Part shown: one piece after another, positions 9,176 through 21,043 of the stretch
Layout of the letters: every line of letters starts with the position of its first letter
Position numbering within the stretch: position 1 is the stretch's first letter
From: Rhizophlyctis rosea
Lineage: Eukaryota; Chytridiomycota; Chytridiomycetes; Rhizophlyctidales; Rhizophlyctidaceae
Assembly (NCBI GenBank): GCA_027596075.1
Contig: JADGJC010000120.1
Location: forward strand, 1-64,000
Direction: 5' to 3'
DNA: 64,000 bases
Made by a program: the position numbers and the translations under genes
The notes under the pieces: model-generated
Database searches by the model: none
What the model was told of the DNA's origin: nothing
Seen by the model: the letters and a program-made list of their open reading frames with translations, nothing else

Positions 9176-10951
9176 TTTTGAGAGGAGGGTCGGATTAATG
9201 GAACAAGTGTGGAATGTCTCTGCTGTGCGCGCGGTCAATAGGCTATGGGAAATGAGTATGAAGTGAGTGGAAGTCGGTATCAAAATGGACTTGTCAGTAG
9301 GAGGGAGGTGTGAAAGCATTTGGAGTGCTCTTGCTCGTCTGAAAGCTGATAGCTCACCTGCCAATTTAAATGAAGTTTCCTTACTTGCTATGTCCGTCCC
9401 CTTTCGATACAATAGGGAATGAGGCCAGGTACCGAAATGTCGAACAGCGAGGGTCTCAAAAAACTTCAGGCTAAAACCACGCGACAGAGGACAGTTTCCA
9501 ACTTTCCCGCTTCCCGTCTTCCGGTCCGGACAGTCGCAGCAGTCGCAGCAGTCGCAGTCCAAACAAAACCTTATCGAGCCACGCCAGAAACGTATCAAAT
9601 GGCGCGTTTGTGACCACCCGATTGGCTGGCCTGCGATAAACATCAAAATGAAATTGCTCTTTCGGGATTGATTGATGGTACCGATAATGGGCATATTGGT
9701 GTAGTGGATAGCCAACCACTTGAGAACAATGTGGTAAGTTACTAAGCAACAGTAAAAGCTTCTGATCCGGGGGTTCTGGAGAGCAGGCACATAGGTAGGT
9801 GTCGTCTGTTGCAAGTTTGTCGGCTCCAATACTTCACTAACATTTCTTGTGAGTAGCATGAAACTTGATCAAGTGGCAAGCGGCATCATCTGCACAACAG
9901 TAAAGTTGCAGGGGAAGGGTGTCATATTTGGGTGTTGTCAACTCGACGAACTCGATACCAAGGAGGCAGAATGTTAGTTGAGTGAGCGGAGCGGTTGGTT
10001 GCGTTCGGTCGACTTTTTGTTTAGCTCAGTTTGCTCGTGTGGATGTTGTTTGCTGTCTTTGTAGGCGGATTGGCCGAGCCCCCCCGGTGCGCAAAAAATC
10101 CAGCCGGTGGCAGATAGTTCCTGTTTGGTGGGGTATCGGTCATGCTGCTGGTTGAGAGTGGTTTCCGCCTAACAGTCTTTTGCATGAAATGTTATTGTAA
10201 CATGGACTAATGTCCTAGGACCCTGACGCGTCACCGAATGGGCAGCGTCTGATGGGAATGATGTAGCCGCTCATTACCTGAAATATTCATTGGCATATAG
10301 TGTCCAGTGTACTGTGCAGTGTCAATACTTTGCCAAACTTGCAGAGTTCACTCTCCATACTCTCCACCAAGTGGCAAACCTTCCACTATTCCATACAGGA
10401 TGTGTTCAACATATCCTCTCCAACTTCTCCAAGCCACGGTTGCGGAAGATCTCGACGAGATCACGATTCACCCGCCCCATTGATGGAATGAGGGACGCGG
10501 AACTGACAAATCATCAAGGGTGGGCACCGTAACAGTATGTAAAAGCCGGCTGGCCAGCCACTAATGTCGGCTCCAAATTTGGGCCAGCGTCCCTCTCGAG
10601 TGTGCTTAAAAAAGGCTACGCTGACTGGATTGGGTTCGATGTGTACACACGCCCGTTCGGTGTCGACATGGGCCATACCTGTAAAAATAGCCTTCTCTGC
10701 TTTGTCAACTTTTCCATCTTGCGTGCGAAGGAAGTAGACAGCTACCTCAACCCTGATTTCCAGGACTACCTCTTGACGGACCAACAGAGCTCCTCAAAAG
10801 ACGGTTGCGTCTCCGCGTGTTCCCTTTTCACACGTTCGCAAAGCTCTGAAATCGCACGAGGCCCACGCAAGCGAGAACCCTCTACATAGGTAAAATCTTC
10901 GACTTTCTCATCCACTTCTGGTGAGTTTTTCTCAACCCTGGTTCACACAGT
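9176..10951. other. Intergenic region with long open frame and small repeats
   Basis: About 1.8 kb between heme oxygenase and the NUDIX gene. The minus strand from 9859 to 9175 is open in the same frame as heme oxygenase. A 9-bp triplicate repeat lies at 9531-9557. A weak minus-strand frame at about 10765-10910 reads like protein but has no start. Nothing else is recognised. Confidence 0.4.
9531..9557. repeat. Three tandem 9-bp units
   Basis: The unit cagtcgcag occurs three times head to tail, a small minisatellite. Confidence 0.85.
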
Positions 10952-12445
10952 ATGCGTATTGTAGCTCTTGCTCACAGGAGATCTACCTTTTCCTCCTTGT
11001 TCCGTCTCGCAACTAGACGTTATTCAACGCGCAGTGGTTACGCGATGAGTTTACAGTCGACGGGAGCTCCCTCTGTGCGGGGCACGACGGGGAAGAAGGG
11101 GTTTCATGCTACCAACTTTTTTGGGGGTTCTCCGTTGAATCCTTCCCACCTCAGTCCCATGTCCGATCCGACACCGAATATCTAACAAAAGCCGCCGCCC
11201 ACCCTCGCGCCCGATACGTCGTTTTCGATAAACTGCGACTTCCTCTCGTTCGTGATGGAGAGCTTGCATGGTTAAACGCCGAAGAAGTATCGACTCTGAT
11301 CCCTGCTGATTGGTCCCAACCACGTGTATTTTTGGGGGTGGAAGATGACGAGGGGTCGGAGCCGTACTTTGCGATTGATGTTACGGGGTTGGAGGGTGTT
11401 AGTGAATGTATGGTGTTGGTGTACGGGCTTTCCTTATTTTACGTCGGGCGCTAATTGATTGACGCCCTCGATAGATTTTGAGAAGAAAGGGTACACATGG
11501 GGGGAAACACGGCCCGCAGCATTCAAACTTTCGGAGAAGGATGCTGCGATTGTGGCACAGGCGCGAGCGCTCGTCGATTGGAATGCTAGACACCCTTTCT
11601 GTCCGGCTTGTGGGTCACCAACAATATCCAAGGAGGTGAGATTCTTGAAGATGTTGTTATGTCCGAAACAATCGTCAAAAAACTTATATGCATACTCAAG
11701 GCCGGCTACAAACGCTACTGCACAAAAGAAGACTGCCGCGCCCACAAAGGCGTGCAAAATTTCTGTCAGTAGTCATTTCCCATTCTCTTTTCCTTATTCC
11801 CACATCCCCCAACTCTCCATTCCACTCACCATCCTCAACAGCCTACCCCCGCACCGACCCCGTCATAATCGTCTGCATCACAAACCAAACCAATGATAAA
11901 ATCCTCCTTGGCAGACAAAAATCCTGGCCGGCGGGGATGTACTCCTGTATAGCAGGTTTCATAGAAAGCGGCGAATCACTAGAAGAAGCCGTGAGACGAG
12001 AAGCGTGGGAAGAGACCAATGTCCGTGTAGGCAAAGTTGCGTATCATAGTTCGCAGCCGTGGCCGTTCCCTAGTCAGTTGATGTTTGGGTGTATGGCGCA
12101 GGCGGTTAGTGAAGATATTAAATTGGAGGATAAGGTGAGGAGGGCGGGTGTTTTTTTGTTATCCGTTTGAGGGTTCATGTGAAAACATCGTACTGATGCT
12201 GAACCGACTTCTCCCAAAAGGAACTCGACGACGCACGATGGTGGACGAGAGACGAGGTGCGGGCGGCGTTGAAGGCCGGTGTAGGACATCAGAACCTTGA
12301 TCCGCCAGAAGGGAAGGATGGGACAAAGTTGTGGTTGCCGCCGGCGTATGCTATTGCCAATACGATCATGAAGGCGTGGGCGGTGGAGAATTTTGAGTTC
12401 AAGGCGGAGAGACCGGAGGAGGCACCGGGTGGGGCGAAGATGTAG
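10952..12445 (+). CDS. NPY1: NADH pyrophosphatase (NUDIX, NPY1/NUDT12-like), frameshifted
   Basis: Five exons: about 10952-11407, 11475-11635, 11701-11764, 11842-12134, 12221-12445. Markers in order are NFFGGSPLN, a zinc ribbon CPACG...C(6)C, the Nudix box GFIESGESLEEAVRREAWEE, and SQPWPFPSQLM, the NADH-pyrophosphatase signature. The enzyme splits NADH or NAD caps into NMNH and AMP. The N terminus is Arg/Ser-rich (RRSTFSSLFRLATRRYSTRS) like a mitochondrial presequence, with an internal ATG at 11045. Exon 1 is one base short: SPLN and RSDTEYL, both conserved, lie in different frames near 11135-11150. A 38-nt GT-AG removal would restore frame but delete conserved residues, so I read an indel. 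Confidence 0.85.
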
Positions 12446-12760
12446 TTGGTTGAGGAGGGTGTATTTGTTAGGATGATGTAGATTGTAGTGTTGGGTTTTG
12501 TGTAGGGAATGTACATTGGGTACCATATAATGTATCTGTGCTTGAGATATAGATTTTTAGGAGATTTGTGGGCGCATAGGCTCTAACGCCTTTCGCATCA
12601 CCTCCATAAACAACTGGGTTCAGCACCAAGATCCAAGCCACGGAAAGCTATATTTGACTACGAAAGAAAAAAGGAAACAAATACCACACTTCCTATCCCA
12701 AATTTCAGCTATATACAACCAGTCTAACTAATGCTGTCCCCTCTCACCACTACCTAAATC

Positions 12761-13995
12761 TCATGCTCCCAAAATACCTCCACATGACCGTTTCACCAGG
12801 TCTCGTGCGTAGGGGATATAACTGACAAAGCAGAATGTGGTGTCAGCAACATGGACGGGTTTCAAACAATGCTGAAGAAGTGGTATAAGGCAGGTTTGGG
12901 CTCACCTCATTGAGTACCATAACAAAGCCAAGAACTGTAGCACGCAGAAAATGATGCAGAGGATGACGGATTTCAACTGCGTGTGAGGAGTAAATGCGTT
13001 AAGGGATAGAGGTTTGGCATGAGGTTTTTCGAGCAAGAAGAGTGATGTCTACATGTCTACAGACCACGAAAGCGACGACCAGGGTTCCGACGAGAGTTGC
13101 GAGGAAGATGATGGTTGCTGTTAGGCGGGTTGGCTCGAACATTTTCTGTGTTGATAAGTGCTGGGATTAGATGCGTGTGTTGGGTGACACAATGCAAACT
13201 TTCGAGGGCATAAAGCTATGATGGCACGTAATTGCTCAATGCGTCCAATATCCTGATTTTTTCGTCATGCATAAGCTCCGCGCCTGGGTACTCCTACTCA
13301 ACTTGAAGCAAATTCATAGTACTTTGGATGGACCTGTACCTCTTCTTCGATGGTCCAAACCACCGACGTTGTCCACCACCCCAAGGCGCCTCATGCAGCT
13401 GCCTAAATGAATGATTGCATCCCGCATGCCGCAACCTATCATCCACATGGTAGCTCAACGTACCTTGAATTGGGTGATAAAACCGACAAGGAAGCCAGTG
13501 GAGACGAGCGAGATGACGTTACCCAGAGTGTACAGGACCGCAAACCCGGTGATAGAGCCTACTGAGAGGAGGATTGTGGACTACAATATATTGGCGGTTT
13601 GATGAGAATTGACGCTGGAAATGCTAGCACTTTGAAAGGGGCGACAGATATTGTGGCGGAACGTACCAGGATGGAGACCACGAAACCGGCGACAAAACAG
13701 ATACCAAAACCGTAAAACCGTTGCATGCGAGTCAGGTTGAACCCGCCGCACATCTGTATTGCTTGGAGTGAGTGGATACAGTTATGAACACCAGTTTCTA
13801 CGTCTGCAGCATATCACGCCGGGAATGCCGGCATGTAAAACATGCAGCAATTCGAAACAAGCATTGGCGAGAGTTACTTTCTCTGCACGCAAGGACTCTC
13901 CACCGCTGTATGGTCCAACTTGGACTGCCAACACCTACCCGCTCCAAGTTTGACCCATCTTGCGCCGCTCCACCCAAGTAGTCTGTAAGAGCCAT
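12761..13995 (-). CDS. SFT2: SFT2-family vesicle transport protein
   Basis: Six exons (13995-13939, 13753-13667, 13580-13464, 13145-13065, 12976-12906, 12821-12761) give 157 residues. Four membrane helices follow the family pattern: NLTRMQRFYGFGICF before helix 1, YTLGNVISL, the loop QFKKMFEPTRLTATII before helix 3, and YSMSYIPYARDLVKR at the end. Sft2 proteins are small Golgi membrane proteins acting in fusion of endosome-derived vesicles with the Golgi. The intron between exons 3 and 4 (about 318 nt) is much longer than the others. Its promoter region is shared with the divergent YqaJ gene. Confidence 0.9.
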
Positions 13996-14330
13996 ATTTG
14001 ATTTCTGCAAGCACTATTGCGCCGTGTAACGCTGAAGCTGTGATGGTTTGGTGAGTCAGTTGTGAGTGGTAGCAGCTGGTGTCGCCTCGTCAATGGATGT
14101 CGATATTGAAAGCGTGGGAAAGAGAGTGGAAGGAGAGAGGAGAATGGGGCACAAAGATTCCCAGAGCACCAAAGAGTGAGTGCGTGGCGGTGCGGCTTGG
14201 ATCCCAGTTTGACTTGCCAAATTCGCCTCAAATTGAATCCAATTCAAGAAACAGCCAATCACAGTTCATTTCAGGCAAGGGTAAACTCAAACACGCTCAT
14301 TCCCATGTGGATAGATGCACAATTACGATC

Positions 14331-14396
14331 TAAACGCATTCCCACCCAGACACGGTCAGCTCTATTAAACGCATTCCCACCCAGACACGGTCAGCT
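14331..14396. repeat. Two identical 31-bp repeats
   Basis: Exact 31-bp copies beginning taaacgcattcccacccaga sit at 14331-14361 and 14366-14396 with a 4-bp spacer, in the divergent promoter between SFT2 and the YqaJ gene. They may be a recent duplication or paired regulatory sites. Confidence 0.9.
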
Positions 14397-14645
14397 GTAT
14401 CGCATCGTGATCTTTTTTATTGCGCTGATATCCGCAACATAGCTTCACACCCTGTTAGCCACTCGTCTGATGCCAAAACCTCCATCCGGATCACTGCTGA
14501 CGCGTCTCGGTTCCCTCGTCACGAAACCTTCACTTCTCGCGCACCTTCCCACTGCCCTGCAAAACAGTATAGAATCACACTGGATCATACCGCGCCGACT
14601 AAAACAGTTCGAACAACTAGAGTCGCCGGCTCAGCTAAGCGAGCC

Positions 14646-16433
14646 ATGGTACCGAACGCGGAGCAGCCTCATAACGGTGGGCAGAAGCTGAACTTAGCCG
14701 ATTCATCTGTCGCACTAAGTCTTTGTTCGCTCCAGGCGTCAGAGGCCGCGTCGTTTTTGACTAGGGACGCCATGACGATGCAAGCATATAACAAAGCGCT
14801 GCAACACCTATCGCTCGACCCTATTGATGATATCAATCCAAAGGCATCCGCGAGCCCTTATCAGAGTTATGATTTTGCATTCAATCGAAAGGTTGCGGAC
14901 TGGGTTGATACGGAACTCGCCGCGCCGCAAACGAAGAATGAGCACCATGAAAGCGACGCAGAACCTCAAGTGACTTCGACAGGGTCCCGTCGATGGTCAG
15001 GAAATGACGCCATGCAGTGGGGATCACGGTAATGCACGGTCTTACCACTGTAATGTATACAACCGCCATCCAATCCCTCGCCAATATCACAATAGATTTG
15101 AATCAATTGCATTACAACTCTTGCCATTGCACCTCAAGCTTTCCAATCCAACAATACGCCACTTCGGTCTCATCACACATGAAACGCATCCGTGGCTAGG
15201 GGCTTCAGTTGACGGAGTCTTGTCAGATGGTACGGTGGTAGAAGTCAAGTGTCCTTTCAAGTATACCCGATATGGGTTCGACTCGCCACTCAACTTGATG
15301 TATTGGATTCAGGTATGTTGATCCTGTCCATGTCAGCACCTAAGAATATTGCGTTGATGCAACCTTCGATGTTGTTATTCACTTACACAACCGTTCACAA
15401 ATAGATTCAAATCCAATTAGAAACCCTCTCCCTACCACGCGCCCTTCTTTACAAATCACAATTCATAGGCTTCGAATCCATAAAGCAGCTCCAATTTGAC
15501 ACCACCTGCATCTATAAAGGTCTCCACTTTGTCAGCAACAACCTCGACTCCCACGGAAAACAGATCATCCTTCGTCCCCCCGATCACCTCCTCCCCTGGC
15601 TAAAGAAACCCACCAACCCCCACCCGACCCCCTCAAAAACCGGCAAACTCCACTTCCCCTCCTCAACCTTCGGCCAACAATACGGGTATTCTGATATCGA
15701 TCTCGTCAACACAACACTAAAATCAGACTTTGAGACGGTTGATGGAGCGGAATACGAGCCGTTGTGGAATTGGGCGGAAGAGCAGAAGGGAGTTTTGTCG
15801 GAGGAGTGGACGGTGGAGTTTTGGGGGTTGGATTGGTGGAGTTGTCAGGAGGTTTTGAGGGATCGGGAGTGGTTTGAGGGTGTGGTGGAGACGTTGAGGG
15901 ATGTTTGGGAGAGGATGAGGGATGAGGTTGGGAATAGGGTGCGGGAGGGTGGAGGTGGAGGTGGAGGCGGGCCGAGTGGTGCAGGCGGTGGCGGGGATGA
16001 GATGGTGGGTAAGAAGCGGAAAGCGGAAGCAGGAGGACCGGATGGGAAGGGGGATGTTGGGCCGAAGAAGAAGAAAGCGGCGGTCAAGGAGACGGACGAG
16101 CACGAGTCATTAAAGCTTGCCAGATCTAACCTGGCCGCCGCTGCGGCTATTGGTGGCGGTAGGCAATATGATTGGATGCATCCTGGGGCCGGTGCGGGGG
16201 GAAAGGGGGTTGCATCGCATCCTGCCACTACGAAGCAAAAGGGTTTGGGAGGTGGTGGGAGGGGACGGGGTGTGGGAAGAGGGGGCAAGCTGCGTGGGCC
16301 GGGGGCGGCTGGGCCTGGGCCTGTCGATACGGGACCGAGGGATATCACACCGCGTGACTTGTTGTTCTGCTTGGAGAAGGAGCGGGGGGTGGCGAAAAGT
16401 GCGATATTGAAAGGGTGGTTCAACGTGAAGTGA
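14646..16433 (+). CDS. YqaJ-family (lambda-exonuclease-like) nuclease
   Basis: Three exons (14646-15028, 15096-15312, 15405-16433) give 542 residues. The catalytic core is visible: AMQWGSRFESIAL (helix with the conserved Glu), HPWLGASVDGVLSDG (Asp) and VVEVKCPF (E-x-K), then IQIQLETL, matching the D...E-x-K order of the YqaJ/lambda-exonuclease PD-(D/E)xK fold. After the core come a Gly run, KKRK and KKKK clusters (likely nuclear signals) and a GRGRGVGRGGK tail typical of nucleic-acid binding. An alternative upstream start at 14470 would add an Arg/Ser-rich leader through an intron near 14649-14719 or 14677-14735. The role in end resection or DNA degradation is inferred from the family. Confidence 0.75.
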
Positions 16434-16673
16434 ACGTCTCACACTCGCCAACCTACTCTCTTGTAAAATTGTAAATAAATCTTGCACATTTGCATACCGG
16501 TCATTCAACCTGTTGCCGCCGAAAGTGGCGCATTGAGATCGCTGCTGGAGATGAAGTGACACATCGTCTGCCTGTAATATATCCACTTGGAACAGATGGG
16601 GACCCTTTCACTATCCAGGAGTTCCTACACAGACATTGTCCTACTGCTGGACATGGAAAAAGCCGGAAAGGAG

Positions 16674-16777
16674 AAAAAAAAAGCTCGGGGCAGGTCCGGC
16701 GCTGTTTGAGTGCATCCGAGGGTTGAACCCTGCCGTGTCAGGGAACCCACGAATGCTGACCGCTATGCCATAGCTCC
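16674..16777 (-). pseudogene. tRNA-like Pol III relic (tRNA pseudogene or SINE head)
   Basis: On the minus strand an A box TGGCATAGCGG (16770-16760) and a B box GGGTTCAACCC (16730-16720) fit the Pol III consensus at tRNA spacing of about 40 bases. A run of nine T lies downstream at 16682-16674. The cloverleaf does not close: the acceptor pairs at about four of seven positions, the D stem is poor and the anticodon stem has a ten-base loop. It looks like a decayed tRNA, possibly Asp/Glu-like, or a tRNA-derived SINE head. I do not call a functional tRNA. Confidence 0.35.
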
Positions 16778-16782
16778 GAGAT

Positions 16783-17328
16783 GGAATGTGAACGTGATTG
16801 TTGATGAGAGAAATCATCACTGTGCCTCCAATCATGCTGGCTGTGCCACCATGGGCGCACTGCTGCTCTCCTTCGCTGACGAACTGCTGCGCACACTGGG
16901 GGAAAGTGTCGTCCTGGCTACCCTGCGCTGCCTGCTGACGACACTGTACCAACTCAACGCGATCCAAGCCCACCAACCTTATCACAGGAAAGAATGCCAT
17001 ATATTTCATTAACCCCGTACCAAAACAGGAGAAACTGCCCATAGATATCTCCCCCGTCAATTTATATACAATGTGAAACTTGCGCACGGTATCAAACAAA
17101 AAAGAAGTGAAAAATCAGAAGGGATGCAGATGCCGATGCAGTGAGGCCACGACTAATCAACAAAAAGGGACAAAAAAGATACATATGCAACATGAAAGAA
17201 GAAGGAAGGGTTGATCCAAGAAGAGAGGAATAACCCAACCAAAACCAGACAAAGGAAGAGGACTATACTACTGCGTCCTACCAATCCATCTCAAAACAAC
17301 CCAAAAATCACCCACACCAAAACCCCCC
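16783..17328. other. 3' flanking region of PPN1, no gene recognised
   Basis: No convincing coding exon. Purine-rich sequence near 17100-17270 precedes the end of PPN1. Confidence 0.4.
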
Positions 17329-19444
17329 TCAACTCCGCACCTTCTTCTTCCCCTTCCCAACTTTGACCCCCTTAACCCCCACCACCATATTCCTCAAATA
17401 CTTCTCCCTCAGCTTCTCCACCTTCCCCTTCCCCGCTCCTCCCTTCCCATTCAGCCTCCCTGCAAAGTCCCACCACGCTACCGGCCCAACACCTTCACCG
17501 TCGGGCATCTTATAAGCCTTCACAGGCCGATACTCCTTCTCGTAAATATACTCCCCCCGCCCCGGGACTTGCGCACCGGGGGGTGCGGCGCGCGCGATGG
17601 CGTTCCATTTCGCGATGTCAGAGTAGTATTGTTTGTAGTTTAGGAGGGCGCCGAAGCGGGAGGTGTAGGGTGTTTTTGTGTCGGTTGATGAGGGGGAAGT
17701 GGTGTTGGCGTTGTAGGTGAAGGTTCGGACGGCGGGGTTCATGTTGGGGACGACGGAGGGGGCGACGAAGACGGGTTGGACTAGGGTAGAGGGGTCTCGA
17801 CGGGATTCGGCGTGGTAGTGGGTCATGAGGTAGTGGAAGTACATGGAGAACCAGCCGGGGACGAGGGCGTTGATTGGGGTGTTGGTGGCGGAGAAGTTGG
17901 GGCGGGTGTTGAGAAGTGTTGCTGTGAAATCGGTGCCTTCGCCCACACCGTCGGTTTTGGTGGGGAAGAAGAAGTGGTCTGTGATTGTGAATAAATCGTG
18001 GTTTAGTTGATGCGAGACAAATAAAAGTGCCAATGGCGGAAGGCGAAATAACTCACCAACATTCATATGCCCGTAATGTTGCCCCAAAATCACATCCTTA
18101 TACTCATCCATCAAATTCGCAAATCGCACATAACAATGCGGCCAATAGTTCAACGGATTAGGCGGCACATGTCCAATAATATGTACTCCAATCCCCCTCT
18201 CCCTCGCACCCTTCAACACATCCTCCTCCAAAAACTTCAACACCGCATCCCCGCCATTCCCATCAAGCTCCGCTTTCCCCGAACAATCCCTCACCAAATC
18301 ATTGCTATTCGACAAATACATAGTGTTGATAGACGCGACGAGCAGCCGGTCTTGGATAACTTCGACGGAGAAGCTGCCGTGTTTGCTGAAGGATGAAGTT
18401 TGGTCTTTGGACATGAAGGGGGCCCAGAGAGCGGCGTAGTAGTCTAGGGTTGGGTTCGGAAGGTTGGGGGTATATGTCATGCTGTTGTGTGGCCAGATGT
18501 CGTTGTTGCCGATGGTGGGGATGATGGGTATCGAGGAGCGGGAGGTGCTTTCGGGAGAAGGGAAGGTGCGGAGCATGTATGTTACTGCGAGGTGATTTAG
18601 GGCTTGGATGTCGGCTTCTGTGCGGACGTAGCGAGGGTCGTTGTCGTGTCTGTAAGGATTATGATGATTAGTCCTGATTTGGCAAATTGTAATCATTTGA
18701 TCTTTGATCGATCCATATCGTCCTCAAATTTGCACTTCGCAAGATATTTGATGGTCCTTCTGCTGCCGAGTTGCACATCTTCTCATTCATCGCGAATATG
18801 ATCCCCCTTCCTCTCGCTCACGAAAATCACCCAATCCAATCATGATAAACAATAGAAGAAAGCACGCAAATTCTCACCTTGCGCTATCGCCCGTCCAGAT
18901 CACGAAATCCAATCCTTTCTCCTTCTCAGCTTCGTACTGCTCAACCTCCATCGATCCCAGCGATCCACCCATACTGCGTCTCCACATGCCTTCCGGTTGT
19001 CCATTCAACCTCTCCGCCACGAATCTTAGCGTTTCATTGATGAGTGCCAACGGCGAGTCGCATCCCGCTCCCGGTGCGCCAAAACGACCAGCAGGATGGG
19101 AAACGCGACGGAATGGTTCTTCATCTACGACATCAATCTCCTCGGGTTGGACGAAAAGCTTGCCCTCCGCGTCAGGATGGCATTTGAGCTCGGGTTTGGA
19201 GTTTTCGGCGTAGTATCTGAGAGAGGAAAGAAACGGGGGTTCTTCAGCTCAGATGCTCCAATGGACGGAGATTGAAAGTGCGCATGATTTTCCCACGATG
19301 TACATACGGGTCGATGTGCAAGTCAGTTATATGTAAAAACCTTCCCCATAGCCGTTTTGGCGGATCATCTGAGATCGCGGGACGGGGTGCAGCAGATACA
19401 GCCAGTAGCTGCAGTAAACAAAGGCACACGGTGAACGGTTTCAT
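17329..19444 (-). CDS. PPN1: Endopolyphosphatase PPN1
   Basis: Four exons (19444-19308, 19216-18878, 18649-18057, 17978-17329) encode 572 residues. An N-terminal hydrophobic segment (CLCLLQLLAVSAA) acts as signal or anchor. Calcineurin-like metal motifs follow in order: HITDLHIDPYY (D-x-H), WTGDSARHDND, GNNDIWPHN, HIIGHVPP and GHMNVDHFF. In yeast Ppn1 is a vacuolar type II membrane enzyme that cuts long polyphosphate chains internally. The C terminus is strongly basic (GKGKKKVRS). Exon 1 must end at the gtatgt donor inside the Pro codon to give DPYY, which matches the family. Confidence 0.92.
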
Positions 19445-21043
19445 GATGGGGTTTACCAAAATTATCGAATCAACGCCGGTTAGCGGGCAGGGTATAAGGT
19501 AGTAGGGTATTATATAATGATAGCAATGATGCCAGGGTGTCAGTGCAAGAGCACTGTCGATGTTTGGGGGGGTGCGAGGGTGCGTGACCAAGGTAATATA
19601 TGTTTATAGACACATGGGACAGTTGGGGCCAGTGGGCCGGCGGTACCAAAGGGATCCTTATGAGGTAAGTGAGGGTGTGAAAATCCGGACAATCAATAAA
19701 TATGAGGACTGTGTCAGCCTAGTAGGGGACCGTGGGAAAAAAGGCGTGTGGGACAGCAACAAGGAGATGGCGGGCTCAGGCCAAAAGTGGAGGAGGTGCA
19801 TGGATGGATGGGGGAAAATGGGGGTTCAATCAAAACACGACCCAGGCAAGACAACGTTTTCATCTGCTGCGTTTGATTGGGCTGTGCCGTCATGGGCAGT
19901 GGAAGGTGCTGCGGGCACAAGTGGCTTGGGGGACCCCCATTCAATTGACGTGGGGCCGTGGGGTCACTGGGGTGCAGGTTCCATTTCAGTGAGGGGCCAC
20001 TGGCCCTGGTGTGATGAAAAGGGTGGCACAGACGTAAAATCTTGAATTTTTGACGCCGAGTCGGAGGACCAAGCATCCAGCGCATGCACTGTTCCAGCCG
20101 GCGCGTGCAAACGTGCGGTCTCCGAAAAGGAGGAGGGACAGACTCGCGTGGTTGCGGTGGATCTCATCCACCAATCCAGCTCGTGCCTGACACCTCTTAC
20201 GCTATGGACGAGGTCTTCTTCTTTTCAATTTTACTCGCAGCTTTTTCCCTCCCAACTCCCAATCGAAATAGTATCCCGCACCTATTGACCAGCCAACAAT
20301 TGTTTCCGAGGACGTCAACGATGACGGTGGGAAAGAGCTGCTTTGTGCTGCTTGTCTGCTTGTCCCAGATAAAAATGAGCATCAGTCAAGCGTAACTCGG
20401 TGTCAATGCAAGCTCTCACAAGGACAGTTAAAAGTCGTCCAATCCTCGCTTTGCCACCAATCAAATATGAAGCATGGTGAGAACTATCCGATCTGACGTA
20501 TCCCAATCGATTTGCTTCCTTCGCCCTGTTGTATCGTCACATCCAAGCCCTCAAGATATGAAAGAAAAGCAATCCAGAATACAACAGACACAAGCGCCAT
20601 ACTTTACTCTCCAAGGTTTACAATGGTAATACGGCACAAGTAGCCCATCATGGGGAGATTTAGAACAACCGCCATACAGTATCTGCCTATCACCACCACT
20701 CCGCTGCCTGCGTTTCTGTGAACTGAGACGCTTCAAGTCTGAGGCAATGCAGGTTGCAGCGCCTGGCGTGCTGCATGTTCGACAATTTGCACAGATAAAG
20801 AATGACAAATGGGTATCTCAGAGAAAGAGCCGCACTCTCCACAAGATGTACGTTCCATGCTGAAAATGATTGAAGGGGCCTGTGATGACCAGATGACGAT
20901 GGGGGCATGTATACGGACTCAGCACAATGGAGTGCCCACCATTTCCATCGTTTCGCCGCTGCCACAATCCGCACGTCACAATGCAATGCTTCAGCCTGGC
21001 TTTCAAGACCCTACCCAGCTATATATTATCATACATGTATAAT
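19445..21043. other. Intergenic region, no gene recognised
   Basis: About 1.6 kb between the PPN1 promoter and the 3' end of the uL30m gene. Overlapping frames of 60-160 codons occur on both strands, without family features, consistent splice joins or a start in good context. I see no RNA gene either. Confidence 0.4.

Noticed and set aside
10765..10910. Protein-like minus-strand frame upstream of the NUDIX gene
   Set aside because: About 48 codons without a start codon, antisense to the NUDIX leader; not enough to call a gene.
11160..11197. 38-nt intron that would repair the NUDIX frameshift
   Set aside because: It restores frame but removes the conserved RSDTEYL segment, so an indel is the better reading.
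15845..16423. 192-codon minus-strand frame opposite the YqaJ gene, Pro-rich
   Set aside because: It is the antisense of the Gly/Arg-rich tail; composition follows from the plus-strand repeats and there is no family.
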